Assembly (NCBI GenBank): GCA_025359105.1
Contig: JANYHK010000048.1
Span: forward strand, 1-64,000
DNA length: 64,000 nucleotides
From: Myxococcales bacterium
GTDB lineage: Bacteria > Myxococcota_A > Polyangia > Polyangiales > Polyangiaceae
Direction: 5' to 3'
Positions 56,800-64,000 of the stretch are shown here, piece after piece. Position 1 is the first letter of the stretch. Every line of letters starts with the position of its first letter. Position numbers and translations under genes: made by a program. The notes under the pieces were generated by a model. The model was not told the origin of the DNA and ran no database searches. It worked only from the letters and a program-made list of their open reading frames with translations.

Positions 56800-58907
56800 G
56801 GCGCGAACGTCGCGGCGCACCGGAAGCCGATGCCGTGGCTGCGCTTGGTCTGGGCATCGTGGTAGCGGAACGTCGGCCGCACCCACGCCGCCATCGCGCC
56901 GTTCCACGCGCCCCCGCGGATGACGCGCTCCTTGCCGCTCTCGGGCCCGCGGGGATCGGTCCGCTCGTCGGCGGTGTACGGCGCATACCAATCTTTGACC
57001 CACTCCCAGACGTTGCCGACGACGTCCTGGATTCCGTAGCGCGACTTTCCCGCCGGGAACGAGCCGACGGGGGCCGTCGTCGGGAAGCCGTCGTCGTCGG
57101 GGTACATCGCGCGGCCGATCCCGGTGGGGTCGAGGCGGTTCATCTTCCCCCAGTCGACGCACTCCTTGCCGCACGCGTTGAGGAGGCTCGCGCTCGGGAG
57201 CTCGTCGCCCCACGGGTATTTGCGGCCGTCGGGGCCGCGCGCCGCGTACTCCCACTCCGCCTCCGTCGGCAGACGCATCCGCTTGGCCGCGCAATAGGCC
57301 TCCGCCATGTCCCACGTCACGCAGTTGATCGGGTGCCGCGCGCGATCCTCGGGCGCGCGGACGTTGCACAGCGGATCGAACGCCTGTCTCTCGGCGGCGG
57401 TGATGCCGCGCCAGTCGTTGGTTTGTCCTGCGGGCCCGGCGGCGCCGGTATCCGAGACGGCAATGTAGTCCGCGACGGTCACCTCGAACGCGTCCATGCA
57501 GAAGGCCTCGCGGAGGACGACCCTGTGCGCCGGCCGCTCGAACTCGAAGTCCTCGCGATCGTCCGAGCCCATGTAGAAGGTGCCCGGCTGGATCAGGATC
57601 GCGCCCTTCGCGCACGTCGCTGCCGGTGGGGGCGATGGGGGCGTCGGTGATTGGGTTGCGCTGGGCTGCGCGCTGGGCGTCGCCCCGTCGGGGGCCGACG
57701 CGCGGAGCAGCACGAAGAAGCCGGCCATGCCGCCAACGAGGACGAGGGCAACGGCCCCGAGGCGGAGCGCGATCAGACCCGCGCCTCGCGCGACCGCCGC
57801 CGGGATGGGCTCGCTCGGCGCGACGTCGGGCCGCAACGCCGGCGGCGGCGTGAACGGGACAGCCACACGCGGGCCAGCGCCTTCGAGGGGCAACGTATCG
57901 CCCCGCCGCGGCGCGGCTGGACCTTCGCCGGCGACGAACGGCGGCGTATCGGTGGTGCCGACGCGCCGTAGCGGATCCATGTGCATCGCGCCGCGCAGCT
58001 CGTTCCAGAGCTCGCCCGCGGTCTGGTAGCGCTCCTGCGGGGAGACGGCGAGCGCCTTGCGGAAGACGGCCTCGACCTCGTCGGTCACGATGGCGCCGAG
58101 GGTGCGCGGCGTGGGCCTCACCTGCTTGTCCGTCGCCGCGTAGCCGGTCTGCGTGACCGAGCCGGAGGGGAGCCCCTCACGGCCCGTGAGCATCTCCCCC
58201 ATCACGAGTGCCAGCGCGAAGACGTCGGTCCAGGGCCCCGTCGGCCCGTGCGCGCGCGAGAACTGCTCGGGCGTGCCGTACGTCGGCGTGAACGACGTCG
58301 GGCTGTTCGTGCGCTCGAACGCGCTGGCCATCGTCTGCGCGTCCTGGACGACCTTCGCGATCCCGAAGTCCAGCAGCTTGAGCGGGCACGCGCCCTCCCG
58401 CGCGTCGCCGAGCACGAAGACGTTCGCCGGCTTGATGTCTCGGTGCGCGATGCCCTTGCGGTGGGCGAGCGCCAGCGCGGTGACGACCGGCTCGAGCAGC
58501 GTCACGACCTGCGCCAGAGTGCGAGGCGGCAGCCCGCGCGCGCTCTCGTCGGCGAGGACGGCGTCCAGCGTCCGCCCCTCGAGCCACTCGAGCACCATGT
58601 AGGGTGCGCTGAGCCCCGCGTTGGTCGTCAGCGACCCGACGTCGCGTGCCTGGCAGATCGCCGCCGACCGCGCGGAGAGATCGGCCAGGAGCGTGCTCTC
58701 GTGGATGAACGCGTCGAGCAGCTGCGTTCGCTCGGACGCCGAGAAATTCGCGAGGCCCGAGAACACCTTGATGGCGACCGGTCGCTTCCAGATGAGGTGC
58801 GTCGCCTTGTAGACCACCGCGTAGACGCTTGCGCCGACGACACGCTCGACCGTGTACTTGCCGGCGATCGTCGTTCCGATCAGGTCGAGCGGATCGGCGG
58901 CTCCCAT
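56796..58907 (-). CDS. Ser/Thr protein kinase fused to an FGE-fold domain
   Basis: The 703-residue protein has a kinase domain (about 14-300): ATP lysine K47 (VAIKVF), HRDIKPAN (155-162), DFG (180-182), and TPEQF in place of the APE loop. The glycine loop VVGASVYAVVYKA lacks two of the usual glycines. A Pro-rich linker, a membrane span (about 380-404) and an FGE-fold domain (about 430-703: NCVTWDMAEAYCAAKRMRLP, VVGNVWEWVKDW, RVIRGGAWNGA) follow. As in the next protein, no catalytic Cys pair is visible in the FGE domain. It may be a receptor whose ectodomain senses ligands or peptides. Confidence 0.88.
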   Translation of the reverse strand: MGAADPLDLIGTTIAGKYTVERVVGASVYAVVYKATHLIWKRPVAIKVFSGLANFSASERTQLLDAFIHESTLLADLSARSAAICQARDVGSLTTNAGLSAPYMVLEWLEGRTLDAVLADESARGLPPRTLAQVVTLLEPVVTALALAHRKGIAHRDIKPANVFVLGDAREGACPLKLLDFGIAKVVQDAQTMASAFERTNSPTSFTPTYGTPEQFSRAHGPTGPWTDVFALALVMGEMLTGREGLPSGSVTQTGYAATDKQVRPTPRTLGAIVTDEVEAVFRKALAVSPQERYQTAGELWNELRGAMHMDPLRRVGTTDTPPFVAGEGPAAPRRGDTLPLEGAGPRVAVPFTPPPALRPDVAPSEPIPAAVARGAGLIALRLGAVALVLVGGMAGFFVLLRASAPDGATPSAQPSATQSPTPPSPPPAATCAKGAILIQPGTFYMGSDDREDFEFERPAHRVVLREAFCMDAFEVTVADYIAVSDTGAAGPAGQTNDWRGITAAERQAFDPLCNVRAPEDRARHPINCVTWDMAEAYCAAKRMRLPTEAEWEYAARGPDGRKYPWGDELPSASLLNACGKECVDWGKMNRLDPTGIGRAMYPDDDGFPTTAPVGSFPAGKSRYGIQDVVGNVWEWVKDWYAPYTADERTDPRGPESGKERVIRGGAWNGAMAAWVRPTFRYHDAQTKRSHGIGFRCAATFAP

Positions 58908-58932
58908 GGTCGTCCTGACCGAAACGGTCTTC

Positions 58933-60516
58933 CTAGTGGCCCCTCAGGAACTCGAGGCAGGCGCGATCCTTGAGTCCGTCGCACGCGGCCTTGAGCAGGC
59001 GAACGTCGTCGCTGCTGCCCCCACCCTTCGCAACGATGGGCATGAGCAGCGCCTTTGCCTGCGAGGGGTTGTTGGCAAGGAGCGCTTCACGCGCCTGCTC
59101 GGTGACGCTTTTCTTTGGCGGCGGCGTCGGCGTCGGCGTCGGGACCGGGGGCGGCGGAGTCGTGTCGGCCGTCGGTGGGGGCGGGGTCGGGAGCTTGCGC
59201 ACCGTGCCGGGTGGGGGGATGGTGGGCGGATCGCGCTGGGTGACCGTCGCGGTCACCGGCACGCTCGGCACAGTGACGACCGGCGCGGACGCCGACGGCA
59301 CCGCCGTCGGTTTGTCCAGCGCCGCCAGCGCGTCACTCGCGCGCACGCGCAGCGGGTGGTCGGCGCGGAGCAGGCCGTCGGTCGCTACACGGTTCAGGAT
59401 CTGACGCTTGGCGGCCGGCTCGAGCTCCTTGTCCGCGTGCGTGAGCTGGTCCTGCGCCCAGCGCGCCTCGATCGCGACGAACTCCGGCGACTGCTTCATC
59501 GCGTCGGTCGTGACATCGACCGCGAGCTTCGAGTGCGCCCCTTCGAAGTCGCCCTTGTCCGCGAGCGCGCGGGCCGCGTCTACCGCGGTCTGATCCTTCG
59601 ACAGCGGCGAGTCGTTCGTGATCGGCTGAGGCGGCTGCGAAGGCGGCTTCCGCATCCACGCGACGTACGCGACTCCCAGGAGCACGACGGCGAAGACCAC
59701 GCCGATGAGACCCATGACGACCACGTTGGACCGCCGCGCGGCCTTTGGCGGCACCGCGCGATCGCCGATCGCCGCGAGCTGCTGGCTGTCGTTCACTCCG
59801 GGGAGGAAGATCTGCCCGGCCCCGACGAACTTGAACTTCACGTCACCCAGCTCGATGATGTCTCCCGCTTCGACGATGCCGCGTTTGAGCTCCGCGGAGT
59901 TGACGCGCACGCCGTTGGACGAGCCCTTGTCGACGATCTCGTAGCGCGACTCCCCGAGCAGGTGGATCTCGCAGTGCAGGCGCGACACGGAGTTGTGGTT
60001 GACGCTGATCGTCGCGTCCTCGGCGCGGCCGACGGTGAGCCGCTCGCGATCGAGCGGGTACTCGGCGCCCGGCGTCGGCCCTGCCAGCATGACGAGGCGG
60101 TTCGGCCGCTCCATCAGCGTCACGCCGCGGTTCGGGAGGCTCGCGGGGATCGTCGTCTTCGAGTCGGCGCTGATCGCCGGCACCGCCGTCGGCGCTTCGA
60201 CGACCTGGTCGTCTTGCAGCACCATCCGGTAGTCGCCGATCTGGATCAGATCGCCGTGGATCAAGTCCTGCGCGTTCGCGACGCGGAGCCCGTTGACGTA
60301 AACGCCGTTGTAGCTCGTGAGATCTTCGAGCGAGTAGGACGTACCCGTCCCCGCGCCGTTGGCCTTCTTGCGATGGAGCTTCGCGTGCTCGCGCGAAACA
60401 TTCCGCTCGGTCAGGCGAATGGTATTCCCCTCCTTGCGCCCGACCGTGTAGTCGTCGCGCGTGAGCGGGACTACGGTCCGCTTGCCTTCGTCGTCCTCGA
60501 TGACCAGCTTCCACAT
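58933..60516 (-). CDS. Membrane protein with two cytoplasmic FHA domains
   Basis: The start is ATG 60514-60516 (MWKLVIEDDEGKRTV), giving 527 residues. FHA domain 1 (about 20-100) contains NVSREHAKLH and SYNGVYVNG; FHA domain 2 (about 155-230) contains SVSRLHCEIH and GSSNGVRVN. A membrane span (about 264-286) precedes a periplasmic part of about 240 residues, with Pro/Thr-rich segments and a helical repeat-like end. Both FHA domains keep the Arg, Ser and His that read phosphothreonine. It lies beside the kinase-FGE gene and is a candidate phospho-reader for it. Confidence 0.85.
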   Translation of the reverse strand: MWKLVIEDDEGKRTVVPLTRDDYTVGRKEGNTIRLTERNVSREHAKLHRKKANGAGTGTSYSLEDLTSYNGVYVNGLRVANAQDLIHGDLIQIGDYRMVLQDDQVVEAPTAVPAISADSKTTIPASLPNRGVTLMERPNRLVMLAGPTPGAEYPLDRERLTVGRAEDATISVNHNSVSRLHCEIHLLGESRYEIVDKGSSNGVRVNSAELKRGIVEAGDIIELGDVKFKFVGAGQIFLPGVNDSQQLAAIGDRAVPPKAARRSNVVVMGLIGVVFAVVLLGVAYVAWMRKPPSQPPQPITNDSPLSKDQTAVDAARALADKGDFEGAHSKLAVDVTTDAMKQSPEFVAIEARWAQDQLTHADKELEPAAKRQILNRVATDGLLRADHPLRVRASDALAALDKPTAVPSASAPVVTVPSVPVTATVTQRDPPTIPPPGTVRKLPTPPPPTADTTPPPPVPTPTPTPPPKKSVTEQAREALLANNPSQAKALLMPIVAKGGGSSDDVRLLKAACDGLKDRACLEFLRGH

Positions 60517-60654
60517 AGGGTCTGCGTGCGATCGCCTTCCGGGACAATACCGAAAATCGTGAGCGAGAACGGCGGTACAAGACGCGCCTTGGAGGATTCC
60601 AAGAACGCCGGGAGGAAGTCTACCGACCTCCGGAGCACCCTGGCAACGGCCTAC

Positions 60655-61005
60655 GTGTACGGGCGTGGGTTCATTGTCGTCCTGCTGGTCATTGCGGCGG
60701 CCATCGGGTGCGCTCCCACCTGGAGGGGCTCGGTGGGCGCGGTCCTGGGGAAAGACAACCGAACCGGGCGGGTATTTGTGCGGGACGCCCCTCCTGGAAT
60801 GCCGGCCGAACGGGCGGGAATTCGCCCTGACGACGAGCTTACGGCGATCGACGACGCTCCGGTGGGGAAGATGACGCCCGAGCAGGTCCACGAGAAACTA
60901 GCGGGGGACGTCGGATCGAAGGTGAAGCTCACCGTCCGGCGTGCCGGGGAGGCCTCCAAGGACGTCGTCCTCGAGCGTGGTCCCCTCCGGGGAGAAGCCA
61001 AATAG
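60655..61005 (+). CDS. PDZ-domain lipoprotein
   Basis: I choose GTG 60655 because it begins a good lipoprotein signal (MYGRGFIVVLLVIAAAIGC); GTG 60559 is an in-frame alternative that would add a 32-residue basic N-terminus. The mature part is a PDZ domain (RTGRVFVRDAPPGMPAERAG, then DDELTAIDDAPVGKMT and VKLTVRRAG), as in HtrA-type quality-control proteins but without a protease domain. The stop is directly followed by the RHH-zinc gene promoter. Its partner is unknown. Confidence 0.7.
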   Translation: MYGRGFIVVLLVIAAAIGCAPTWRGSVGAVLGKDNRTGRVFVRDAPPGMPAERAGIRPDDELTAIDDAPVGKMTPEQVHEKLAGDVGSKVKLTVRRAGEASKDVVLERGPLRGEAK

Positions 61006-61013
61006 TGGGGGGG

Positions 61014-61042
61014 TTGACGCGTGACACATTCGAACTTATGTA
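61014..61042 (+). promoter_or_regulatory. Sigma-70-type promoter of the RHH-zinc protein gene
   Basis: TTGACG (61014-61019) and TATGTA (61037-61042) are 17 bases apart. If a transcript starts about seven bases after the -10, the RHH gene would be leaderless, starting at GTG 61050. Confidence 0.55.
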
Positions 61043-61057
61043 TCACGTCGTGACACA
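61021..61057. repeat. GTGACACA half-sites overlapping the promoter
   Basis: GTGACACA (61021-61028) and TGTATCAC (61039-61046) form a 7-of-8 inverted repeat with a 10-base spacer. GTGACACA is repeated again at 61050-61057. The pattern is a likely operator for the ribbon-helix-helix protein encoded directly after it. Confidence 0.55.
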
Positions 61058-61535
61058 GACCAACGAAGACCCCGGCAACAAGAGCGCGGAGGATGCCGCC
61101 GAAGCGGCGAGCCTGGAGGGCGACGCCAAGAAGGAGCGTGTACTCCACACCCGGGTCCCCGCCGTGCTGGAGCGCGAGTTGAAGCGGTTCGCCGAGAACC
61201 TCCGCGTTCCGGTCTCCAACCTGGTGCGGACGATCCTGGAGGATGCCCTCGACGTCGCCGGCGCGGCCAGCGAATCGGTCGAGGACCGATTGAAGCGCGC
61301 CGCCGATGGGCTCGAGGCCCAGCGCGAGCGCCTCAAGAAGAAGATGCACGCCGATCCGCTGGCCCACGTGTTCGGGTTCCAGGCGATCACCCTCGCGCAG
61401 CGCGCCGCATGCGCGCGATGCCGCCGCGACATGGAGCCCGGCGAGCACGCCCACCTCGGCCTCACCGACGAGCCTCCGACCCGCGCGCGCCCGCCGCGCA
61501 TCTTCGTCTGCGACGCCTGCGTTCCCCACAAATAA
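61038..61535 (+). CDS. Ribbon-helix-helix protein with C-terminal zinc-ribbon-like motif
   Basis: From ATG 61038 (GTG 61050 may be the true, leaderless start) the product has about 165 residues. It contains a ribbon-helix-helix core VLHTRVPAVLERELKRFAEN through VPVSNLVRTILEDALDVA, as in CopG/MetJ-type DNA-binding proteins. A charged coiled coil follows (about 80-105), then a four-Cys segment (CARCRRD ... FVCDAC) that looks like a zinc ribbon. Probably a DNA-binding regulator; the half-sites over its promoter suggest autoregulation. Function otherwise unknown. Confidence 0.7.
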   Translation: MYHVVTQTNEDPGNKSAEDAAEAASLEGDAKKERVLHTRVPAVLERELKRFAENLRVPVSNLVRTILEDALDVAGAASESVEDRLKRAADGLEAQRERLKKKMHADPLAHVFGFQAITLAQRAACARCRRDMEPGEHAHLGLTDEPPTRARPPRIFVCDACVPHK

Positions 61536-61609
61536 TCACCGCCCACGAAAATCGCCGACGGTCACAACCGCTCGCGGCGCGTCGCCGCGGGACACAGGAG
61601 AATTGCGTC

Positions 61610-61858
61610 ATGAACCAGAACCCCACGACACCAGAAGCCAAGATCACCATCGAAGACATGCCCGCGAAGGACGAGAGGAGGGAGCCGGCGACGCTGGTCG
61701 ACGCGATCTTCGACATCGGCCTCACCTGGGCGACGCACGGCCTGAAGGTGGCCAAGGGCGCGCTCGAGGCCAGCGGCAAGACGCTCGACACGACGGCGAA
61801 GACGCTCGACCGCCTCGCCGACGAGCTGTCCAAGAAGGACGGTCACCAGGCGAAGTAG
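61610..61858 (+). CDS. Small helical protein of unknown function
   Basis: From ATG 61610 (GGAG lies nine bases before it) the 82-residue product has an acidic N-terminus and a long amphipathic helix (about 30-75: LVDAIFDIGLTWATHGLKVA, KGALEASGKTLDTTAKTLDR). It has no signal peptide. The composition resembles phasin-like or membrane-surface helix proteins, but I cannot assign a family. It follows the RHH-zinc gene. Confidence 0.5.
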   Translation: MNQNPTTPEAKITIEDMPAKDERREPATLVDAIFDIGLTWATHGLKVAKGALEASGKTLDTTAKTLDRLADELSKKDGHQAK

Positions 61859-61876
61859 AGCGTTGGCGATGAGGCG

Positions 61877-62623
61877 TCAGCCGAGTCGCTGCGGCTCGCC
61901 GGAAGGGAGCAGCGCGATCAGCGCATCGCGCGCGGCGTCCACGCGGGCGACGTCACGCCCGTCGAAGGTGAGCTTCGTCTTGTAGGACGGGTCGAGCCAT
62001 TTCGGGTACGAGCCGACGTCGACGTCGGGAAAGCGCGCGACGACGTCGTCGAGCAGGGGCTTGAGATCCCCCTCGTCCATTCGCGTGTAGACCGCACGCG
62101 ATACGAACGGCGGCGCGCCGTCGCCGATGCGCGCCACGACGACGGGGAGTTTCATCCGGAAGACCTCGGGGATGCCTGGCATCACCCAGGTGTTCTCGAT
62201 GCGGACGGTGGGCCAGCGCACCTCCTCGGTCGCCTCCAGGTGCGCCCCCTCCGGGATCAGCGCCATCCGCAGGTGACCGGGGGTGATGCGCTCGCCGTAG
62301 TGGTCGCGGAGCATCTGCTCCATGGGGGCCGACACGACCACCCCGACCCCGAAGGCCGCGGCGACCGCCTCGATCGTCACGTCGTCGTGCGTCGGTCCGA
62401 CGCCGCCCGACGTGAAGAGCCAGTCGTGCGCCTGCGAGAGCGCCCGCACCTCGCGGGAGATCTCGTCCTTGTCGTCGAGGATGGTGACGACCCGGCGGAG
62501 CTGCACCCCCAGCGCCCGGAGCGTACGCGCGAGGACCGCGACGTTTGCCTCTTCGACCTTGCCGGACAGGAGCTCGTTGCCGATGACGAGCGCGGCGGCG
62601 GTCTTTGCCCGCGGTTCTTCCAC
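61877..62623 (-). CDS. MoaB/CinA-N-like molybdopterin-binding domain protein
   Basis: From GTG 62621-62623 the 248-residue protein begins EEPRAKTAAALVIGNELLSG and has the conserved SGGVGPTHDD (72-81) of the MoaB/Mog and CinA N-terminal domain. The C-terminal half (VMPGIPEVFRMKLPVVVARI and onward) fits the COG1058/CinA-N extension. The CinA deamidase domain is missing, so this is the stand-alone form of uncertain role, possibly in nucleotide or cofactor metabolism. It is convergent with the helical protein and divergent from the CheY-like gene. Confidence 0.82.
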   Translation of the reverse strand: MEEPRAKTAAALVIGNELLSGKVEEANVAVLARTLRALGVQLRRVVTILDDKDEISREVRALSQAHDWLFTSGGVGPTHDDVTIEAVAAAFGVGVVVSAPMEQMLRDHYGERITPGHLRMALIPEGAHLEATEEVRWPTVRIENTWVMPGIPEVFRMKLPVVVARIGDGAPPFVSRAVYTRMDEGDLKPLLDDVVARFPDVDVGSYPKWLDPSYKTKLTFDGRDVARVDAARDALIALLPSGEPQRLG

Positions 62624-62773
62624 CCGCCGAGCATAGAGCACCCAAAACCGTTGCTCTACACCCTCTGGCGGCTGCGGGTCCCTCCCGCCGTCTGCCCGTT
62701 CCGGCCAAACGGCTCCGCTCCTTGCCGGAATTGCGGCCTGGTGAGGGGGGCCGTAGTAAGATCTTCGGTGAGT

Positions 62774-63166
62774 ATGCGTAAGCTCCTCGTCGTCGAAGAC
62801 TCCGCGGCGGCCCGCGCGCTGGTGCGATCCATCCTGGAGGACCCGGTCTTCGCGGACCGCTACGGCGGCTGCGAGGTCGTGGAGGCCACGTGCGGGTTCG
62901 ACGCCATGCGCCTTTTGCCCCGCGGCAAGTTCGACCTCATCATCACCGACATCAACATGGCCGACATCAACGGCCTCGAGCTCATTCACTTCATCCGGAA
63001 GAGCGAGCACCACCGCACGACGCCGCTCGTCATCATCTCGACGCAGGCGACCGAGCGGGACGTCGACCGCGGGCTCGCGCTCGGGGCCAACGCGTACGTC
63101 GCGAAGCCATTCACCCCCGACGAGCTTCGCGGCACCATCGGCGGGCTGCTCGACAAGGGCGCCTGA
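62774..63166 (+). CDS. CheY-like response regulator receiver
   Basis: From ATG 62774 (GTG 62768 is an alternative) the 130-residue product is a stand-alone receiver domain. The acidic pocket is at E8-D9, phospho-acceptor D59 in LIITDINM, Thr/Ser at STQAT (89-93), and the conserved lysine is K111 in AKPF. There is no output domain. The CheA-like kinase follows after three bases, so this is its likely phosphotransfer partner. Confidence 0.92.
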   Translation: MRKLLVVEDSAAARALVRSILEDPVFADRYGGCEVVEATCGFDAMRLLPRGKFDLIITDINMADINGLELIHFIRKSEHHRTTPLVIISTQATERDVDRGLALGANAYVAKPFTPDELRGTIGGLLDKGA

Positions 63167-63169
63167 GCG

Positions 63170-64000
63170 ATGGCGGAGCTCGGCGGGGGACGCGGCGACG
63201 GCGGCGACAAGGCGCGCGAGGAGTTCTTCTCCGAGGCGCAGGAGATCGTCGACGGGCTGAGCCGCGATCTCTTGCTGCTCGACCAGGTGGTGAAGCGGAA
63301 GAGCAGCGACCCAGAGCTCGTGAACGACGTCTTCCGCGCCGTGCACACGATGAAGGGGCTCTCCGGCCTCTTCGGGGCGACGATGATGAGCGGGCTCTCC
63401 CACGAGCTCGAGGACTTGCTGGACGATCTGCGCCTCGGGCGGATCGAGCTGTCCGAGCCGGTGCTCGATCTGCTCTTCCAGTCGGTGGAGCTCTACGGCC
63501 GCATCCTGTCGGCGGTCAAAGGCGACGGGCCCGAGCCCGCGACCGAGGTGAAGGCCTTGCTCGTCAAGCTCGGGCAGGTGTCCCAGCAGCGCGAGGGGGG
63601 CGGCTCCAGCTTCGTCGCGCAGTACGAGCTCGACCCGGGGCTCCTCGGGGTGCTCACCGAGTACGAGGAGCACCGCCTCCGCGCGAACATCCAATCCGGG
63701 CTCTCCCTCTTCCGGATCCACGTGCAGTTCTCGCTCGCGTCAATCGACTCGGCGCTCGACGAGCTCAAGGCCCGCGCCAAGCCGCACGGGGAGATCATCA
63801 CGTACCTGCCCACGGGCACCGGCGGCGACATCGAGACCATCGAGCTCGAGATCCTGCTCGCGAGCCGCGCGGCGATCGAGGTCTTGCGCGGGTCGATCAG
63901 CGGCCCGAACATCTCGATCGACGAGGTGCGCCGTCGCGACGAAGGCCCGGTGTCGGCCATTCCGTCGGGGCCGCCGTCGGCCGACTCCGGCTCGATGCCG
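63170..64000 (+). CDS. cheA: CheA-like histidine kinase, N-terminal part (cut by window edge)
   Basis: The frame is open from ATG 63170 to the end of the window (277 codons). The first 120 residues form an HPt domain with the phospho-histidine H59 in FRAVHTMKGLSGLFG, as in CheA. Residues 160-260 follow with the CheA P2-like region and the start of an acidic Pro/Ser linker. The kinase domain is expected downstream. CheA phosphorylates response regulators in chemosensory systems; here the receiver gene lies three bases upstream. Confidence 0.9.
   Translation, partial: MAELGGGRGDGGDKAREEFFSEAQEIVDGLSRDLLLLDQVVKRKSSDPELVNDVFRAVHTMKGLSGLFGATMMSGLSHELEDLLDDLRLGRIELSEPVLDLLFQSVELYGRILSAVKGDGPEPATEVKALLVKLGQVSQQREGGGSSFVAQYELDPGLLGVLTEYEEHRLRANIQSGLSLFRIHVQFSLASIDSALDELKARAKPHGEIITYLPTGTGGDIETIELEILLASRAAIEVLRGSISGPNISIDEVRRRDEGPVSAIPSGPPSADSGSMP

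Overview
The window is GC-rich chromosomal DNA of a Myxococcota bacterium, most likely order Polyangiales. The evidence is indirect but consistent. There are three Ser/Thr protein kinases, FHA, TPR, RCC1, IPT/TIG, FG-GAP and FGE-like domain proteins, and many lipoproteins with Asp/Ser/Ala/Pro-rich linkers. Two proteins have AgmX/PglI-type C-terminal domains, one has a MYXO-CTERM-like tail, and OmpA proteins carry thrombospondin type-3 repeats. I see no rRNA, tRNA, CRISPR array, IS element or prophage. Most of the DNA is coding, and GC-rich antisense shadow ORFs are widespread.

Layout. 1-7 kb: small secreted protein, membrane protein, NamZ-like muramidase, a large kinase-TPR receptor behind a strong terminator hairpin, and an unrecognised myxobacterial protein. 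6.9-12.1 kb: purL and purQ on opposite strands around a DUF2378-like gene, then an RCC1 lipoprotein. 12.2-18.3 kb: rseP, a five-repeat IPT/TIG lipoprotein, rsmB, a Cys-rich lipoprotein and a YjfB-like small protein. 18.6-20.4 kb: a BlaI-type repressor with a clear operator/promoter and an M56 peptidase whose C-terminus is an AgmX/PglI-type domain. 20.5-32.4 kb: envelope proteins, a soluble kinase, an acyltransferase E2, a methyltransferase, an AraC regulator, a frameshifted lipoprotein remnant and a diverged lpxK.

32.4-36.9 kb: an FHA-GGDEF protein translationally coupled to a class III aminotransferase, followed by LuxE-like and LuxC-like genes without luciferase. This is the most unusual set in the window. 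It could convert a carboxylic acid to an aldehyde and then to an amine, but the substrate is unknown. 36.9-41.8 kb: FG-GAP lipoprotein, a crotonase flanked by two hexanucleotide arrays, an SD-repeat lipoprotein and a metallo-beta-lactamase-fold hydrolase.

41.8-45.0 kb: the conserved rpmH-rnpA-yidD-yidC-jag cluster, with rpmH encoding only 49 residues, but no dnaA or mnmE beside it. 45-54 kb: two OmpA/TSP3 proteins, a CAP-domain protein, a small membrane protein, an AgmX-like zinc-ribbon/GYF protein and a triple zinc-ribbon membrane protein. 54-55.8 kb: an SRPBCC-ArsR-hydrolase operon behind tandem direct repeats. 55.8-60.5 kb: an FHA membrane protein, a kinase-FGE fusion and a second FGE-like membrane protein. 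60.6-64 kb: PDZ lipoprotein, a ribbon-helix-helix/zinc protein with its own promoter and repeats, a small helical protein, a CinA/MoaB-like protein, a CheY-like receiver, and the start of a CheA-like kinase cut by the window edge.
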